A DNA stretch of 64,000 nucleotides from Planctomycetota bacterium. Lineage in GTDB: Bacteria; Planctomycetota; Planctomycetia; Pirellulales; PNKZ01. Shown here in pieces: positions 19,920 to 27,816 of this stretch. Every line of letters begins with the position of its first letter. Position 1 is the stretch's first letter. A program made the translations under genes and the position numbers. The notes beneath the pieces are model-generated. The model ran no database searches. It had not been told where the DNA came from and saw only the letters and a program-made list of their open reading frames with translations. Location of the stretch: NCBI GenBank assembly GCA_018242585.1, contig JAFEBQ010000029.1, positions 1-64,000 on the forward strand. The letters are read 5' to 3'.

Positions 19920-19975
19920 CTTACTCGCATGTAAGCACCCAACATTTTTTGCGTACTTGGCCTGTTGATGAGTAC
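19920..19975. promoter_or_regulatory. Candidate HxlR operator palindromes
   Basis: Two short palindromes lie in the 111 bases between the HxlR and OYE starts: CTTAC-N6-GTAAG (19920-19935) and GTACT-N13-AGTAC (19953-19975). The spacing class and TAC/GTA half-sites resemble the operators of the HxlR relatives YodB and HypR. Assignment is inference from position and symmetry. Confidence 0.4.
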
Positions 19976-20029
19976 ATTCTATCATTTCCGCGCAGCGAAT
20001 TCAGGGCTGGATTGAGAGGGAGGTGCGAA

Positions 20030-21115
20030 ATGGCGAGCCTATTCAGCGAGTTTCGGATCAAGGATGTCGTGCTGCGGAACCGTATCGCCGTCTCGCCGAT
20101 GTGCCAGTATTCCTCGGACAACGGTTTCCCGAACGACTGGCACTTCGTCCATCTCGGCTCCCGTGCAGTCGGCGGTGCTGGCCTTGTAATCGTAGAAGCA
20201 ACGGCGGTGACGCCCGAAGGTCGCATCAGCCCTGCGGACAGCGGCATCTACCTGGACGATCACGTTCAGGCCTTCACCAAGATCGCAGGGTTCCTCAAGC
20301 AGCACGGGGCTGTTCCTGGAATCCAGATCGCTCATGCGGGACGAAAGGCCAGCGCCAACAAGCCGTGGGAAGGCGATGACCACATCGGCTCGGACATGGG
20401 CGGTTGGGAAACCATCGCTCCGTCTGCTGTGGCGTTCGGCAGCAACCTGCCGAAAGTGCCACGGGAGATGACGGTCGAGGATATTAGCCGCATCCAGAAT
20501 GCCTTCGTCGCCGCAGCAAAACGGGCATTAGCGGCAGGGTTTGAATGGCTGGAATTGCACTTCGCCCACGGCTACCTCGCTCACGAATTCTATTCGCCGC
20601 TCGCCAACCATCGCACTGACAACTATGGGGGCAGTTTCGACAACCGCATTCGCTTCTTGCAGGACACGTTCGCCGCCGTCCGCAAGGTTTGGCCGGAACG
20701 CCTCCCTTTGACGATCCGGTTGTCGGTGACGGACTGGATCGAAGGTGGAGTGACTGTGGAGGAGTCCATTGAACTGGTTCGCCGGTTGAAAGTCGCGGGG
20801 CTTGACCTCCTGGACGTGAGCCAAGGGTTCATCACACCGGACATCTCCCAGGTTCCATGGGGACCGGGGTTCATGATTCCGATAACCAGCCGCATCCGTC
20901 GTGAGGCGGGCGTACCGACCGCTGTAGGCTGGATGATTACCGACCCACAGCAGGCCGAAGAAGCAGTGCGAGATCAACACACCGACCTCGTGACGCTGGC
21001 AAGGGAGATGCTGCGTGACCCATATTGGCCGTACCACGCTGCCTTGAAGCTCGGCGATGAAAAAGCCGCCATGATCCTGCCAGTGCAATACGCCCGTGCG
21101 GTAAAGGCGAGATAA
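20030..21115 (+). CDS. NADH:flavin oxidoreductase / Old Yellow Enzyme (YqjM-like)
   Basis: 361 residues, FMN-dependent ene-reductase family, cytosolic. The FMN-binding TIM barrel shows RNRIAVSPMCQYSS (Cys of the YqjM class), GIQIAHAGRK, the active-site/dimer block ELHFAHGYLAHEFYSP followed by NHRTDNYGGSFDNRIRF, and phosphate-binding VGWMITDPQQAEE. It should reduce activated C=C bonds (quinones, enones) with NAD(P)H. Start ATG 20030 has a strong GAGGGAGG 8 bases upstream; the frame remains open back to 19802 but that would run through the HxlR gene. It is the only fully intact enzyme gene in the rearranged block 19.5-22.4 kb; its usual regulator next door is truncated. Confidence 0.9.
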   Translation: MASLFSEFRIKDVVLRNRIAVSPMCQYSSDNGFPNDWHFVHLGSRAVGGAGLVIVEATAVTPEGRISPADSGIYLDDHVQAFTKIAGFLKQHGAVPGIQIAHAGRKASANKPWEGDDHIGSDMGGWETIAPSAVAFGSNLPKVPREMTVEDISRIQNAFVAAAKRALAAGFEWLELHFAHGYLAHEFYSPLANHRTDNYGGSFDNRIRFLQDTFAAVRKVWPERLPLTIRLSVTDWIEGGVTVEESIELVRRLKVAGLDLLDVSQGFITPDISQVPWGPGFMIPITSRIRREAGVPTAVGWMITDPQQAEEAVRDQHTDLVTLAREMLRDPYWPYHAALKLGDEKAAMILPVQYARAVKAR

Positions 21116-21164
21116 GCAGGAGGACAGCGACCATGAACGCATCGAGCGTGCCCATTACGAAGTG

Positions 21165-21367
21165 CGCCCCGAGCATGCCCACCGGAAGATTGCGGCGGGC
21201 CTTGGGGCTACGCCGAGTTTCTCGAAGTCATCCGCAATTCGAAGTACGAAGATCACAAGGGCATGTTGGAGTGGATCGGCGGTTCCTTTGACCCCGAGGC
21301 GTTCGACTCGAAGAAGGCCACGAAGGAAATGAAGAAGGGGTTGCCGGATTGGAGGAACATGAGGTAG
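21165..21367 (+). pseudogene. PRiA4 ORF-3-like gene, C-terminal remnant
   Basis: In the frame of the TGC at 21176 the sequence reads RACPPEDCGGPWGYAEFLEV, then DHKGMLEWIGGSFDPEAFDS and a normal stop at 21367: the conserved C-terminal end of PRiA4_ORF3 proteins. There is no start or N-terminus here. The N-terminal/middle part of what may be the same gene is on the minus strand at 19498-19754. The stop lies 2 bases before the DUF6398 ATG, the usual tight neighbour arrangement, so this end appears to be in its original place. Confidence 0.75.
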
Positions 21368-21369
21368 CC

Positions 21370-21908
21370 ATGCCACAACGCAAGCCAGACCCGGACGAAG
21401 CCAAGCAACAAGCCGTCGAGGAAATCGGCGGTCTGGTGGACGCCTTCTGCCGTGAACATCTGAACGAAGAATACGCCGAACTCTGTCGCCGCCTGACCGA
21501 GAAGCTGGGCCGCAAACGACCGTCCCCATTGGTCAGCGGCAGGCCGAACACCTGGGCCTGCGGCATCGTGCGGACGATTGGCTGTGTCAACTTCCTCGAT
21601 GACCGTAGCCAGAAGCCCCACCTGAAACTGACGGCCATCGACAAGGCGTTCGGCGTCGGCGAAAGCACCGGCAAGGCAAGTCGATGCTGATCCGCAAAAT
21701 GCTGAAGATCAGGCCGATGGACCCGGAGTGGTCGCTTCGCAGCCGCATAGACCAGAACCCAATGGCCTGGATGATCCAAGTGAATGGTTTCATCTTGGAT
21801 GCCCGGTTCTTGAAACGAGAGATTCAGGAAGAGGCGCTTCGCCAAGGACTGATCCCTTACATCCCCGAACGACCGCAGCCGTCACAGGACGAGGACGACG
21901 TGGGGTAG
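21370..21908 (+). pseudogene. DUF6398 protein gene interrupted by a frameshift
   Basis: Frame 1 from ATG 21370 encodes AVEEIGGLVDAFCREHLNEE, CRRLTEKLGRKRPSPL and GRPNTWACGIVRTIGCVNFL, ending with FGVGESTGKASRC and a stop at 21690. The family continuation (SMLIRKMLKIRPMDPEWSLR ... NPMAWMIQVNGFILDARFLK) is in the next frame and runs to 21908. One base appears to be missing at about 21676, where GGCAAGGCAAGTCG would read GGC-AAG-GGC-AAG-TCG if a G were restored. It is either a real single-base deletion or a sequencing/assembly error. The function of DUF6398 is unknown; it commonly sits beside PRiA4-type genes. Confidence 0.8.
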
Positions 21909-21912
21909 CACG

Positions 21913-22281
21913 ATGGAGAAAGCCAAACCTAAACCGAACCCCTTCAAAGGCCGCTGGCGGATTGTCTCGATGAGCGCCTGGGAGCAAGACTTCATTGACG
22001 AAGAGGAAGTGGGCTACATCAAGTTTGGGAACAAGGACCAGGGCGAGTTCCATTTCGGCTACGTCCACGGGCAGATGGATTGCCGCCTCACAACGAGGGA
22101 CGGGGAGCCAGTGATTGAATGGACCTGGGACGGTAACGACGAAATGGACCCGGCCCAGGGGCGTGGTTGGGCCATCATCAAAGGCGAGGAACTTCACGGG
22201 ATGATCTTCTTCCACCAGGGCAACGACTCGGAGTTTGTGGCGAAGAAGGCAGAAACGCAGCTGTCGAAGGCCCGCCACTGA
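21913..22281 (+). CDS. Small conserved hypothetical protein
   Basis: 122 residues, cytosolic, acidic, no signal. Sequence features: PNPFKGRWRIVSMSAWEQDF at the start, then GQMDCRLTTRDGEPVIEWTWDGNDEMDPAQG and GRGWAIIKGEELHGMIFFHQGNDSEFVA, a beta-rich pattern resembling a small barrel. I recognise this as a recurrent conserved hypothetical family without known function. It starts 4 bases after the end of the frameshifted DUF6398 gene and appears intact, so the group PRiA4 - DUF6398 - this gene - RecD2 stub was probably one operon before it was rearranged. Confidence 0.7.
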   Translation: MEKAKPKPNPFKGRWRIVSMSAWEQDFIDEEEVGYIKFGNKDQGEFHFGYVHGQMDCRLTTRDGEPVIEWTWDGNDEMDPAQGRGWAIIKGEELHGMIFFHQGNDSEFVAKKAETQLSKARH

Positions 22282-22306
22282 ATTGCCGTCATCCTTGAAT
22301 GTGCCC

Positions 22307-22375
22307 ATGCCTGAAAATATGACCGGGTTCATCGAGCGAGTCACCTATCACAACACAGAGAGTGGCTTTGCTGTT
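22307..22375 (+). pseudogene. RecD2-like helicase, 23-residue N-terminal stub
   Basis: ATG 22307 begins MPENMTGFIERVTYHNTESG followed by FAV, which matches the first residues of ATP-dependent RecD2-type helicases (V/I-E-R-V-T-Y/F-x-N-x-E-x-G-F). Homology stops at 22375 and the frame continues into unrelated sequence to a stop near 22438. No helicase domains follow, so the gene is lost from here. Confidence 0.55.
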
Positions 22376-22513
22376 CCTGCAGCACCCGCTTCATGCACGG
22401 AATGTCACGAACCGGCTTCCGTCGGCGGGTACGAATAACGACCTTCCGGTCGCCCGTCCAGCCGATCGTCGGCGCTTCGCCTTGCCCCGACCCCTCTTCG
22501 CGCGGCGCTCGGC

Positions 22514-24568
22514 TTAGGGTTGAGTGGCGGGGACTGGCAATTGGCCCGAGGGTGGTGGCACGAATTCGCCGGAAGGCTGAGGCGCGGCGAATGGCGGCGG
22601 GGCGGTTTGGGATGGCTCTGGCGCAGGCGCGGCAGCCCCGAGAGGCCCCTTGGGAACTGTCACGACCGGCGGCTTGGTGAGGATATAGCTGAGCGCACCC
22701 ACCGGCGCTCGCAGCGAGTCGCGACGTGCCGCGTCGCGATACGCTTTGTCGGCCCAAGGCGCTTCGGACAGTTGCACGCCGTTGTAATCCAGCAACGATC
22801 CCTTTTCCAATTGCATATTCTTGAGTGACAGCGTGTATTCGATCAAGGCTCGATAGAAACGCGAGCTGGCGTCGGCCGCGATGCGTTGCGATTCGAGCAC
22901 CAGATCGAGCGGCACTTGGTCGGCGTCGAAGGCCACTTGAGCCGCCCGCAGTTGCTGCAGCGCGGCGTGGCGTCGGTTGAAGACGGTTTGCACCACGAGG
23001 TAGGCGCGATCCTTTTCGGCCATCGCGGCGCTGATATCGTGGACGACTTGTCTTTCCAATTCTCGCAAAAGGGCCATCTCGCGGCGCAGATTCAACTCGG
23101 CGTTGCGGACCATGGCGTGCCCCTTGCGGAAGCCCAGCGGCATCGAAAACTCCGCGCCCGCCTGGTATTCCTGAAACTGGCCAGTGGCCAGGTTCCCCCA
23201 GGCATTGTCGAAATCCGCCGTCGAGCCGCCGATCAGGTTTTGTCCGAAGCCGCGCATGCGATAACGTCCCACCATGTCGAACTGGGGTCTGAGGAAGTTG
23301 CGACTGGCGGCAAGTTCCAACTCGCGGCGTTTGACCAACCAGCGCTGCCGGCGCAACTCGACGCGACGTCCCAAGGCTTCGGTCATCACGTCAGTCCAGT
23401 CGAAAACGACGTCAGCCATCCTGGGTTCGTCGATCGGACGGAGCACTTCGCCGTCGCTGATCGGCAGCCCAATCAGGAGCCGCAATCTTCGTTCGGTCGT
23501 CTGCAAGCCACCCTGACCGCGGAAAGTGCCGCCGCTGGTGCCGTTGTTCGTGCGCGTGCCATCCACCGCAATGCCAGCCAAGGCGTTTTGCACTTCCTCT
23601 TCGAAACGAAAGTACTGTTCGCGGGCGTGCGCTTCCTTTTCCGCTTCGCCACCCACGCGTCCGGTCGCGTTCAACGAGTTGACGCGCCGCCAGGTTTCCA
23701 AGGCCGTGTTGCGAGCCAGAACCTTGGCGTCCAAATCGCGATAGGCGAAGTAGAGATCCCAATAGGCGTTCTCCACGTCGCTAAGCAGCGTGCGCGTGGC
23801 GGCTTCGAACTCGGTCAGGCTGACATCGGTTCGCAACCGAGCCAGCATCACGCCGTTGAAAATACCAGGCACGCCGGTCGGGCCGGCGATCCGGTTGTAT
23901 TGCACTCCCGAACCCTGCGCCAGCGGCTGGCGGACTTCGGCCTCGAAGTTCGTATTCCAGGCGCTGGGGAACTCGTTGCCAGGCGCGTTGTTGGCGTCGT
24001 AATCGGTGTTGTGTCGAAAGGCGACCTTGCCGCCCGTCGCGATGGTCTTGGCGATCTGGCTCTGATAGACCAGCGCTTCTTGCTTGAGCAGCCGCGTACC
24101 GCCGCCAAAAAACGAGTTGTTGAACGCGCGATGATTGTCTTCGTAGAACAACGTCGTCGAATACTGGGCGTCAAAGGCGGCCAACGCGGCGTCCACGCCG
24201 AAACGCGGATCGGTCTCGGTCACGGCGGCGCCATAGACCGTCTGGGCCGTATCGGGCGAGCGAATCAGCGTGCCGCCCAGATCACGAATCACCTGCGCGT
24301 TGGCCAGCGCTGATTGAACGGCCTCGTTGAGAGTGAGTTCGCGAAAACGAGGCGGCAGTTGGTTCGACAGCGAGTTCGGGCGGGGAGTATCCAACAGATC
24401 GACGCGCGCGGGCGTGCTGACATTGGGATAGTCGATTTCCGTCGCCACGCGTTGATAATGGGCGGTGTCATCGGCGAACGGCGTCGTCTTTTTTTGCGCA
24501 AGGCAACCCCCGATCGCCGACAAGGCGATTGCTAGCAACACGGCGGCAACCGAGTCGTTTCGGGGCAT
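22514..24568 (-). CDS. TolC-family outer-membrane efflux lipoprotein
   Basis: 684 residues from ATG 24568. Lipoprotein signal: the hydrophobic stretch LLAIALSAIGGC puts the lipidated Cys at residue 22. The rest is a TolC-like outer-membrane channel with the two related alpha-helical repeats of the family (for example LTEFEAATRTLLSDVENAYWDLYFAYRDLDAK and LLRELERQVVHDISAAMAEKDRAYLVVQ) and a Pro/Ala-rich C-terminal tail (about 640-684). The frame is open to 24652, but the lipobox fixes the start. It is divergently transcribed from the GAF-HlyD / HlyD / M50-HlyD genes, so it is the likely outer-membrane channel of that exporter. Confidence 0.88.
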   Translation of the reverse strand: MPRNDSVAAVLLAIALSAIGGCLAQKKTTPFADDTAHYQRVATEIDYPNVSTPARVDLLDTPRPNSLSNQLPPRFRELTLNEAVQSALANAQVIRDLGGTLIRSPDTAQTVYGAAVTETDPRFGVDAALAAFDAQYSTTLFYEDNHRAFNNSFFGGGTRLLKQEALVYQSQIAKTIATGGKVAFRHNTDYDANNAPGNEFPSAWNTNFEAEVRQPLAQGSGVQYNRIAGPTGVPGIFNGVMLARLRTDVSLTEFEAATRTLLSDVENAYWDLYFAYRDLDAKVLARNTALETWRRVNSLNATGRVGGEAEKEAHAREQYFRFEEEVQNALAGIAVDGTRTNNGTSGGTFRGQGGLQTTERRLRLLIGLPISDGEVLRPIDEPRMADVVFDWTDVMTEALGRRVELRRQRWLVKRRELELAASRNFLRPQFDMVGRYRMRGFGQNLIGGSTADFDNAWGNLATGQFQEYQAGAEFSMPLGFRKGHAMVRNAELNLRREMALLRELERQVVHDISAAMAEKDRAYLVVQTVFNRRHAALQQLRAAQVAFDADQVPLDLVLESQRIAADASSRFYRALIEYTLSLKNMQLEKGSLLDYNGVQLSEAPWADKAYRDAARRDSLRAPVGALSYILTKPPVVTVPKGPLGAAAPAPEPSQTAPPPFAAPQPSGEFVPPPSGQLPVPATQP

Positions 24569-24797
24569 GAATTGATGGTCCGTTACCGCACCATGTTTCG
24601 GCCGGTCAGACGGCTTTCCAGGGCCCACGGCGATCGAAGGGAAACTAAACATTTAGTAATACTCCCCCTCTATCGGCAGATGGGGGGGCAATACATCCGT
24701 TAATGTCGATGTAATCGTTAAACTCGTGCGGAAAGCCCGCGCATGTCCAAAATCCCACGCGAGAAAAGCGCTCTAAGCGTGGATATAATCGACGTTT
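24569..24797. promoter_or_regulatory. Divergent control region, TolC / GAF-HlyD operon
   Basis: 229 bases between divergent starts. A TATAAT at 24784-24789 lies only 8 bases before the GAF-HlyD ATG (24798); if it is the -10 box, transcription would start almost at the ATG and the mRNA would be leaderless; the expected -35 position (24761-24766, GAGAAA) is poor. A hairpin (CCCCCTCT at 24664-24671 paired with AGATGGGGG, one bulge) lies about 100 bases upstream of the TolC start, in its presumed 5' leader. Confidence 0.4.
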
Positions 24798-26813
24798 ATG
24801 AGTGCCAACCCGGTGAGCCTGGATTCCCTAGCTGACGTGATGTTGGACGAAATCGATCAATTGATCGCCGAGCTGGCGAAGTTATCAAAAACGGATGTCC
24901 CCCCGACATCGTTCTATGCCGAGTTGATTCAACGCTCGGTGGCCGCCCTGGCCGCGCAGGGGGGAGCGGTTTGGCTGCTAGCTGATGGGCGCACGCCTGA
25001 CCTGGTGGCGCAGCTCAACTTGGACACGCCCCTGGCCGGCGCCGATTCCGAGGCTCGCCGTGCTCATCTCGTGGCTGTCGAAGAGGTGGCAAAGGGGGGC
25101 CAACCTCGATTGCTGACGCCTGTGCCAGCTTCCGAAGCTTCGCGAGTGGCGCCCTGCGACGCGCTGCGCGTGCTGTGTCCCGTGATGGTCGAGGGGCGTG
25201 CCGCGGCCGTCCTCGAAATACTGCAGCGCAGTCAGATTTCTCTCGCGGCGTCGCAAGGCAATCTGCGCTTGTTGACGCTCTTGGCCGAGTTGGCCGCCGA
25301 CTTTCATCGCCATCACGAATGGCGACAATTTCGTGCCCGAGCGGCCATCGCCACGAAGTTCGAGCAGTTCGTCGAGAAGATTCATCGCAGCCTTGACTCG
25401 CAAGCGACTGCGTACACGCTTGCCAACGAAGGCCGAGACCTGGTCGGCGTCGATCGCTTGAGCGTCGTGATCGCCGCCGACAAAGGTTGCCGCCTCGCCG
25501 CGACCAGCGGCCTGGATACCTTCGATCGGCGGGCTAACGCCGTGCGTACGCTGGAGCAACTTGCGGGGGCGGCGCTCGCCCAAGGGGAACCCTTGAGTTA
25601 CGCCGGCGACACCACGGCGCTCCCGCCGCAGATCGAGGCTCCGCTGCAGTCCTACGTCGACGAATCGCACGCCCGAGCGCTCTTGATCCAACCACTGACT
25701 GGCCCCGCAGATGCGGCGTCAGCTGACCGGCGCGCCGCGGCCATTGGCGCCTTGGTCGTCGAGCAGTTCAGCGCCGGCTCGATCGACGAGGCGACCGCGC
25801 GGCGAATCGAGGTGATTTGTCAGCACGGGGGGCTGGCCTTGCGGAACGCGCTGGCGCACGAGGCGGTGCCGTTCGTGCGCGCGCTCGAAGCGCTCAGCCG
25901 TGCGACCTGGTACTGCAGGGCCAAGGGGCTGCCTCGTCTGGCCTGGGGATTGGCGGCCGTGGCGGCGCTTACTGTCGTGCTGGCCGTGGTGCCGGCGGAC
26001 TTCGAGTTGGAAGCGCGAGGCTCACTTCAACCACGTCAGCGCCGCGATCTCTTTGCGCCCGCGGATGGCGTGGTTGATCGCGTCGATGTCGGCCACGGCG
26101 ACCAGGTCGCCGCTGGTCAGGCATTGGTGACGCTCCGCAAGCCGGAGTTGGATGTCGAGTTCAGCCGCGTGCTGGGAGAAATCTCGACGGCGCGCAAGCG
26201 ACTCGAAGGCATTCAGGCCGCGCGGCTGGTCGGTGGCACGGTGGAAAAGGGACGTGATCGCGACAATCAGATGACGGCCGAGGAGGAAGAGCTTAAAGAA
26301 CGCCTCCGCAGTCTGGAGGCCGAACATAAGATTCTCCGCGAGCAGCAGGCGGAACTGCAGGTGCGCGCCCCGCTCGACGGAATTGTCGTCACCTGGGACG
26401 TGGAGCGATTGTTGAGCGCTCGGCCCGTGGCCCGCGGTCAAACGCTGCTGACCGTGGCGCGTACCGAGGGACCGTGGGTGCTGGAAGTACGGCTTGCCGA
26501 CCGGGACGTCGGCCCGGTGGTTGCCGCGCAAGGTCAACAGTCGACTCCGTTGGCGGTCAAGTTCGTGGTGGCCACCGACCCAGCCACGACGTACCAAGGC
26601 GACGTGGCTCACATCGCCATGTCGACCGCCACCGACGACAAGGACGAAGCCTTCGTGCTGGTGACCGCCGATATCGACCGGGAACAACTGTCCGCCGAGT
26701 GTCGCCGTCCCGGGGCGACAGTGATCGCCAAGATCCATTGTGGCCGCCGCGCGCTTGGCTACGTGTGGTTCCACGAGCTGATCCACGCCGTGCAGTCTTG
26801 GCTGTTGTTTTGA
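24798..26813 (+). CDS. Tandem GAF domains fused to an HlyD membrane-fusion protein
   Basis: 671 residues. Residues 1-170 and about 195-355 look like two GAF domains (second: KFEQFVEKIHRSLDSQATAY ... GVDRLSVVIAADKG ... GALVVEQF). One membrane helix follows at about 377-400 (LAWGLAAVAALTVVLAVV). Then an HlyD adaptor: a lipoyl-like half (LFAPADGVVDRVDVGHGDQV), a coiled-coil hairpin (about 455-520), the second half (VRAPLDGIVVTWDVERLL) and a beta-barrel domain to the C-terminus. Topology puts the GAF sensor in the cytoplasm and the adaptor in the periplasm, in one chain. Such GAF-HlyD proteins occur in planctomycetes, but the ligand is unknown. First gene of an operon-like trio with HlyD (74-base gap) and M50-HlyD. 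The start is the ATG right after a TATAAT. Confidence 0.8.
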   Translation: MSANPVSLDSLADVMLDEIDQLIAELAKLSKTDVPPTSFYAELIQRSVAALAAQGGAVWLLADGRTPDLVAQLNLDTPLAGADSEARRAHLVAVEEVAKGGQPRLLTPVPASEASRVAPCDALRVLCPVMVEGRAAAVLEILQRSQISLAASQGNLRLLTLLAELAADFHRHHEWRQFRARAAIATKFEQFVEKIHRSLDSQATAYTLANEGRDLVGVDRLSVVIAADKGCRLAATSGLDTFDRRANAVRTLEQLAGAALAQGEPLSYAGDTTALPPQIEAPLQSYVDESHARALLIQPLTGPADAASADRRAAAIGALVVEQFSAGSIDEATARRIEVICQHGGLALRNALAHEAVPFVRALEALSRATWYCRAKGLPRLAWGLAAVAALTVVLAVVPADFELEARGSLQPRQRRDLFAPADGVVDRVDVGHGDQVAAGQALVTLRKPELDVEFSRVLGEISTARKRLEGIQAARLVGGTVEKGRDRDNQMTAEEEELKERLRSLEAEHKILREQQAELQVRAPLDGIVVTWDVERLLSARPVARGQTLLTVARTEGPWVLEVRLADRDVGPVVAAQGQQSTPLAVKFVVATDPATTYQGDVAHIAMSTATDDKDEAFVLVTADIDREQLSAECRRPGATVIAKIHCGRRALGYVWFHELIHAVQSWLLF

Positions 26814-26887
26814 GGGCCGCTGGGCGCCGTGTGGACAAGAGTTCTGGCCCAGCGCGATGCTGCCGGTCAGATCATGAGGAAAGATCG

Positions 26888-27769
26888 ATGCTGAATAAGA
26901 ACCTCTGTCAGTTGTTCCTCGCCGCTCTCATGTGCGGCAACGAGGCCGCGTGGGCCGGCGAATTGCGCGTGGACGCGGCGCTGGTGACGCTGATCGAGCA
27001 AGTGGACGTAGCGGCTAAGGAAGCCGGCGTGCTGATGGAGATTGACGTCCGCGAGGGGCAATGCGTCGAAGCCGGCGCCACGCTCGCGCGCATTGACGAT
27101 CAGCTTGCCGTGCTGCTGGCCCGAAGGGTGCAAACCGAACTTGATATTGCCCGGCGCGAAGCCAACAACGAGGTCAAGGCGTTGTTTGCGGCCAAGTCGG
27201 CCGAAGTGGCCCGTGCCGAGTTGAAACGATCGACAGATTCGGTCGAGAAGTACAGCAAGAGCATTTCCCAGACCGAGTTGGACCGGCTGCGGTTGGTGGT
27301 GGAAAAAGCCGAGCTCGAAAGCCAACAGGCGGCGCACGAGCAAGCGTTGGCGAAACTGACCGTCAAGCAGAAGGAAGTGGAATATGAAACCGCTCGGCAT
27401 AACGTCGAGCGCTGTCAGATTAAAGCCTTGGCGGCAGGCGTCGTGGTCGAAATCAAGAAACGACAGGGAGAATGGGTCGAGCCAGGCATGACGGTGGTGC
27501 GACTGGTCCGTATTGACCGCTTGCGGGTCGAAGGATTTCTCGCGGCCAACGATTTGACCGACCATCTGGTGGGCGCGCCAGTGACGCTGGTGGCCAATCT
27601 GCCCGGTCGCGCGGGTGCCGAGTTCACGGGCGTCTTGGTTTTCGTCAGTCCCGAGATCAATCCCGTCAACGGTCAGGTGCGCGTGTGGGCGGAGGTCGAG
27701 AATCGCGATCAACTTTTGCGTCCTGGCATGAGGGCGTCGCTCGTCATTGGCGCGTCGCGCAAGCCGTAA
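26888..27769 (+). CDS. HlyD/RND periplasmic adaptor protein
   Basis: 293 residues from ATG 26888, preceded by GAGGAAAG about 7 bases upstream. Signal peptide (LCQLFLAALMCGNEAAWA). Lipoyl-like half-motif VLMEIDVREGQCVEAGATLA, long coiled coil (about 75-165, rich in E/A/K/R), second half IKALAAGVVVEIKKRQGEWV, and a beta-barrel domain with VEGFLAANDL. It should bridge the inner-membrane component and TolC in a tripartite exporter. It sits between the GAF-HlyD gene and the M50-HlyD gene (47 bases downstream), so the cluster encodes three different HlyD-type modules. The frame stays open back to 26474 inside the upstream gene, but the signal peptide defines the start. Confidence 0.87.
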   Translation: MLNKNLCQLFLAALMCGNEAAWAGELRVDAALVTLIEQVDVAAKEAGVLMEIDVREGQCVEAGATLARIDDQLAVLLARRVQTELDIARREANNEVKALFAAKSAEVARAELKRSTDSVEKYSKSISQTELDRLRLVVEKAELESQQAAHEQALAKLTVKQKEVEYETARHNVERCQIKALAAGVVVEIKKRQGEWVEPGMTVVRLVRIDRLRVEGFLAANDLTDHLVGAPVTLVANLPGRAGAEFTGVLVFVSPEINPVNGQVRVWAEVENRDQLLRPGMRASLVIGASRKP

Positions 27770-27816
27770 TGTTCAACCATCGCGCCGTCGCAAGGTAACG
27801 CCCGGCAGAGGCTTTG

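Noticed and set aside
22341..22757. Minus-strand Arg-rich frame (PVRDIPCMKRVLQEQQ) next to the RecD2 stub, considered as a transposase remnant
   Set aside because: No transposase motif or terminal repeat could be identified.
22886..24313. 475-codon plus-strand frame opposite the TolC gene
   Set aside because: The minus strand encodes a full TolC protein with a lipobox; this frame has no recognisable domain.
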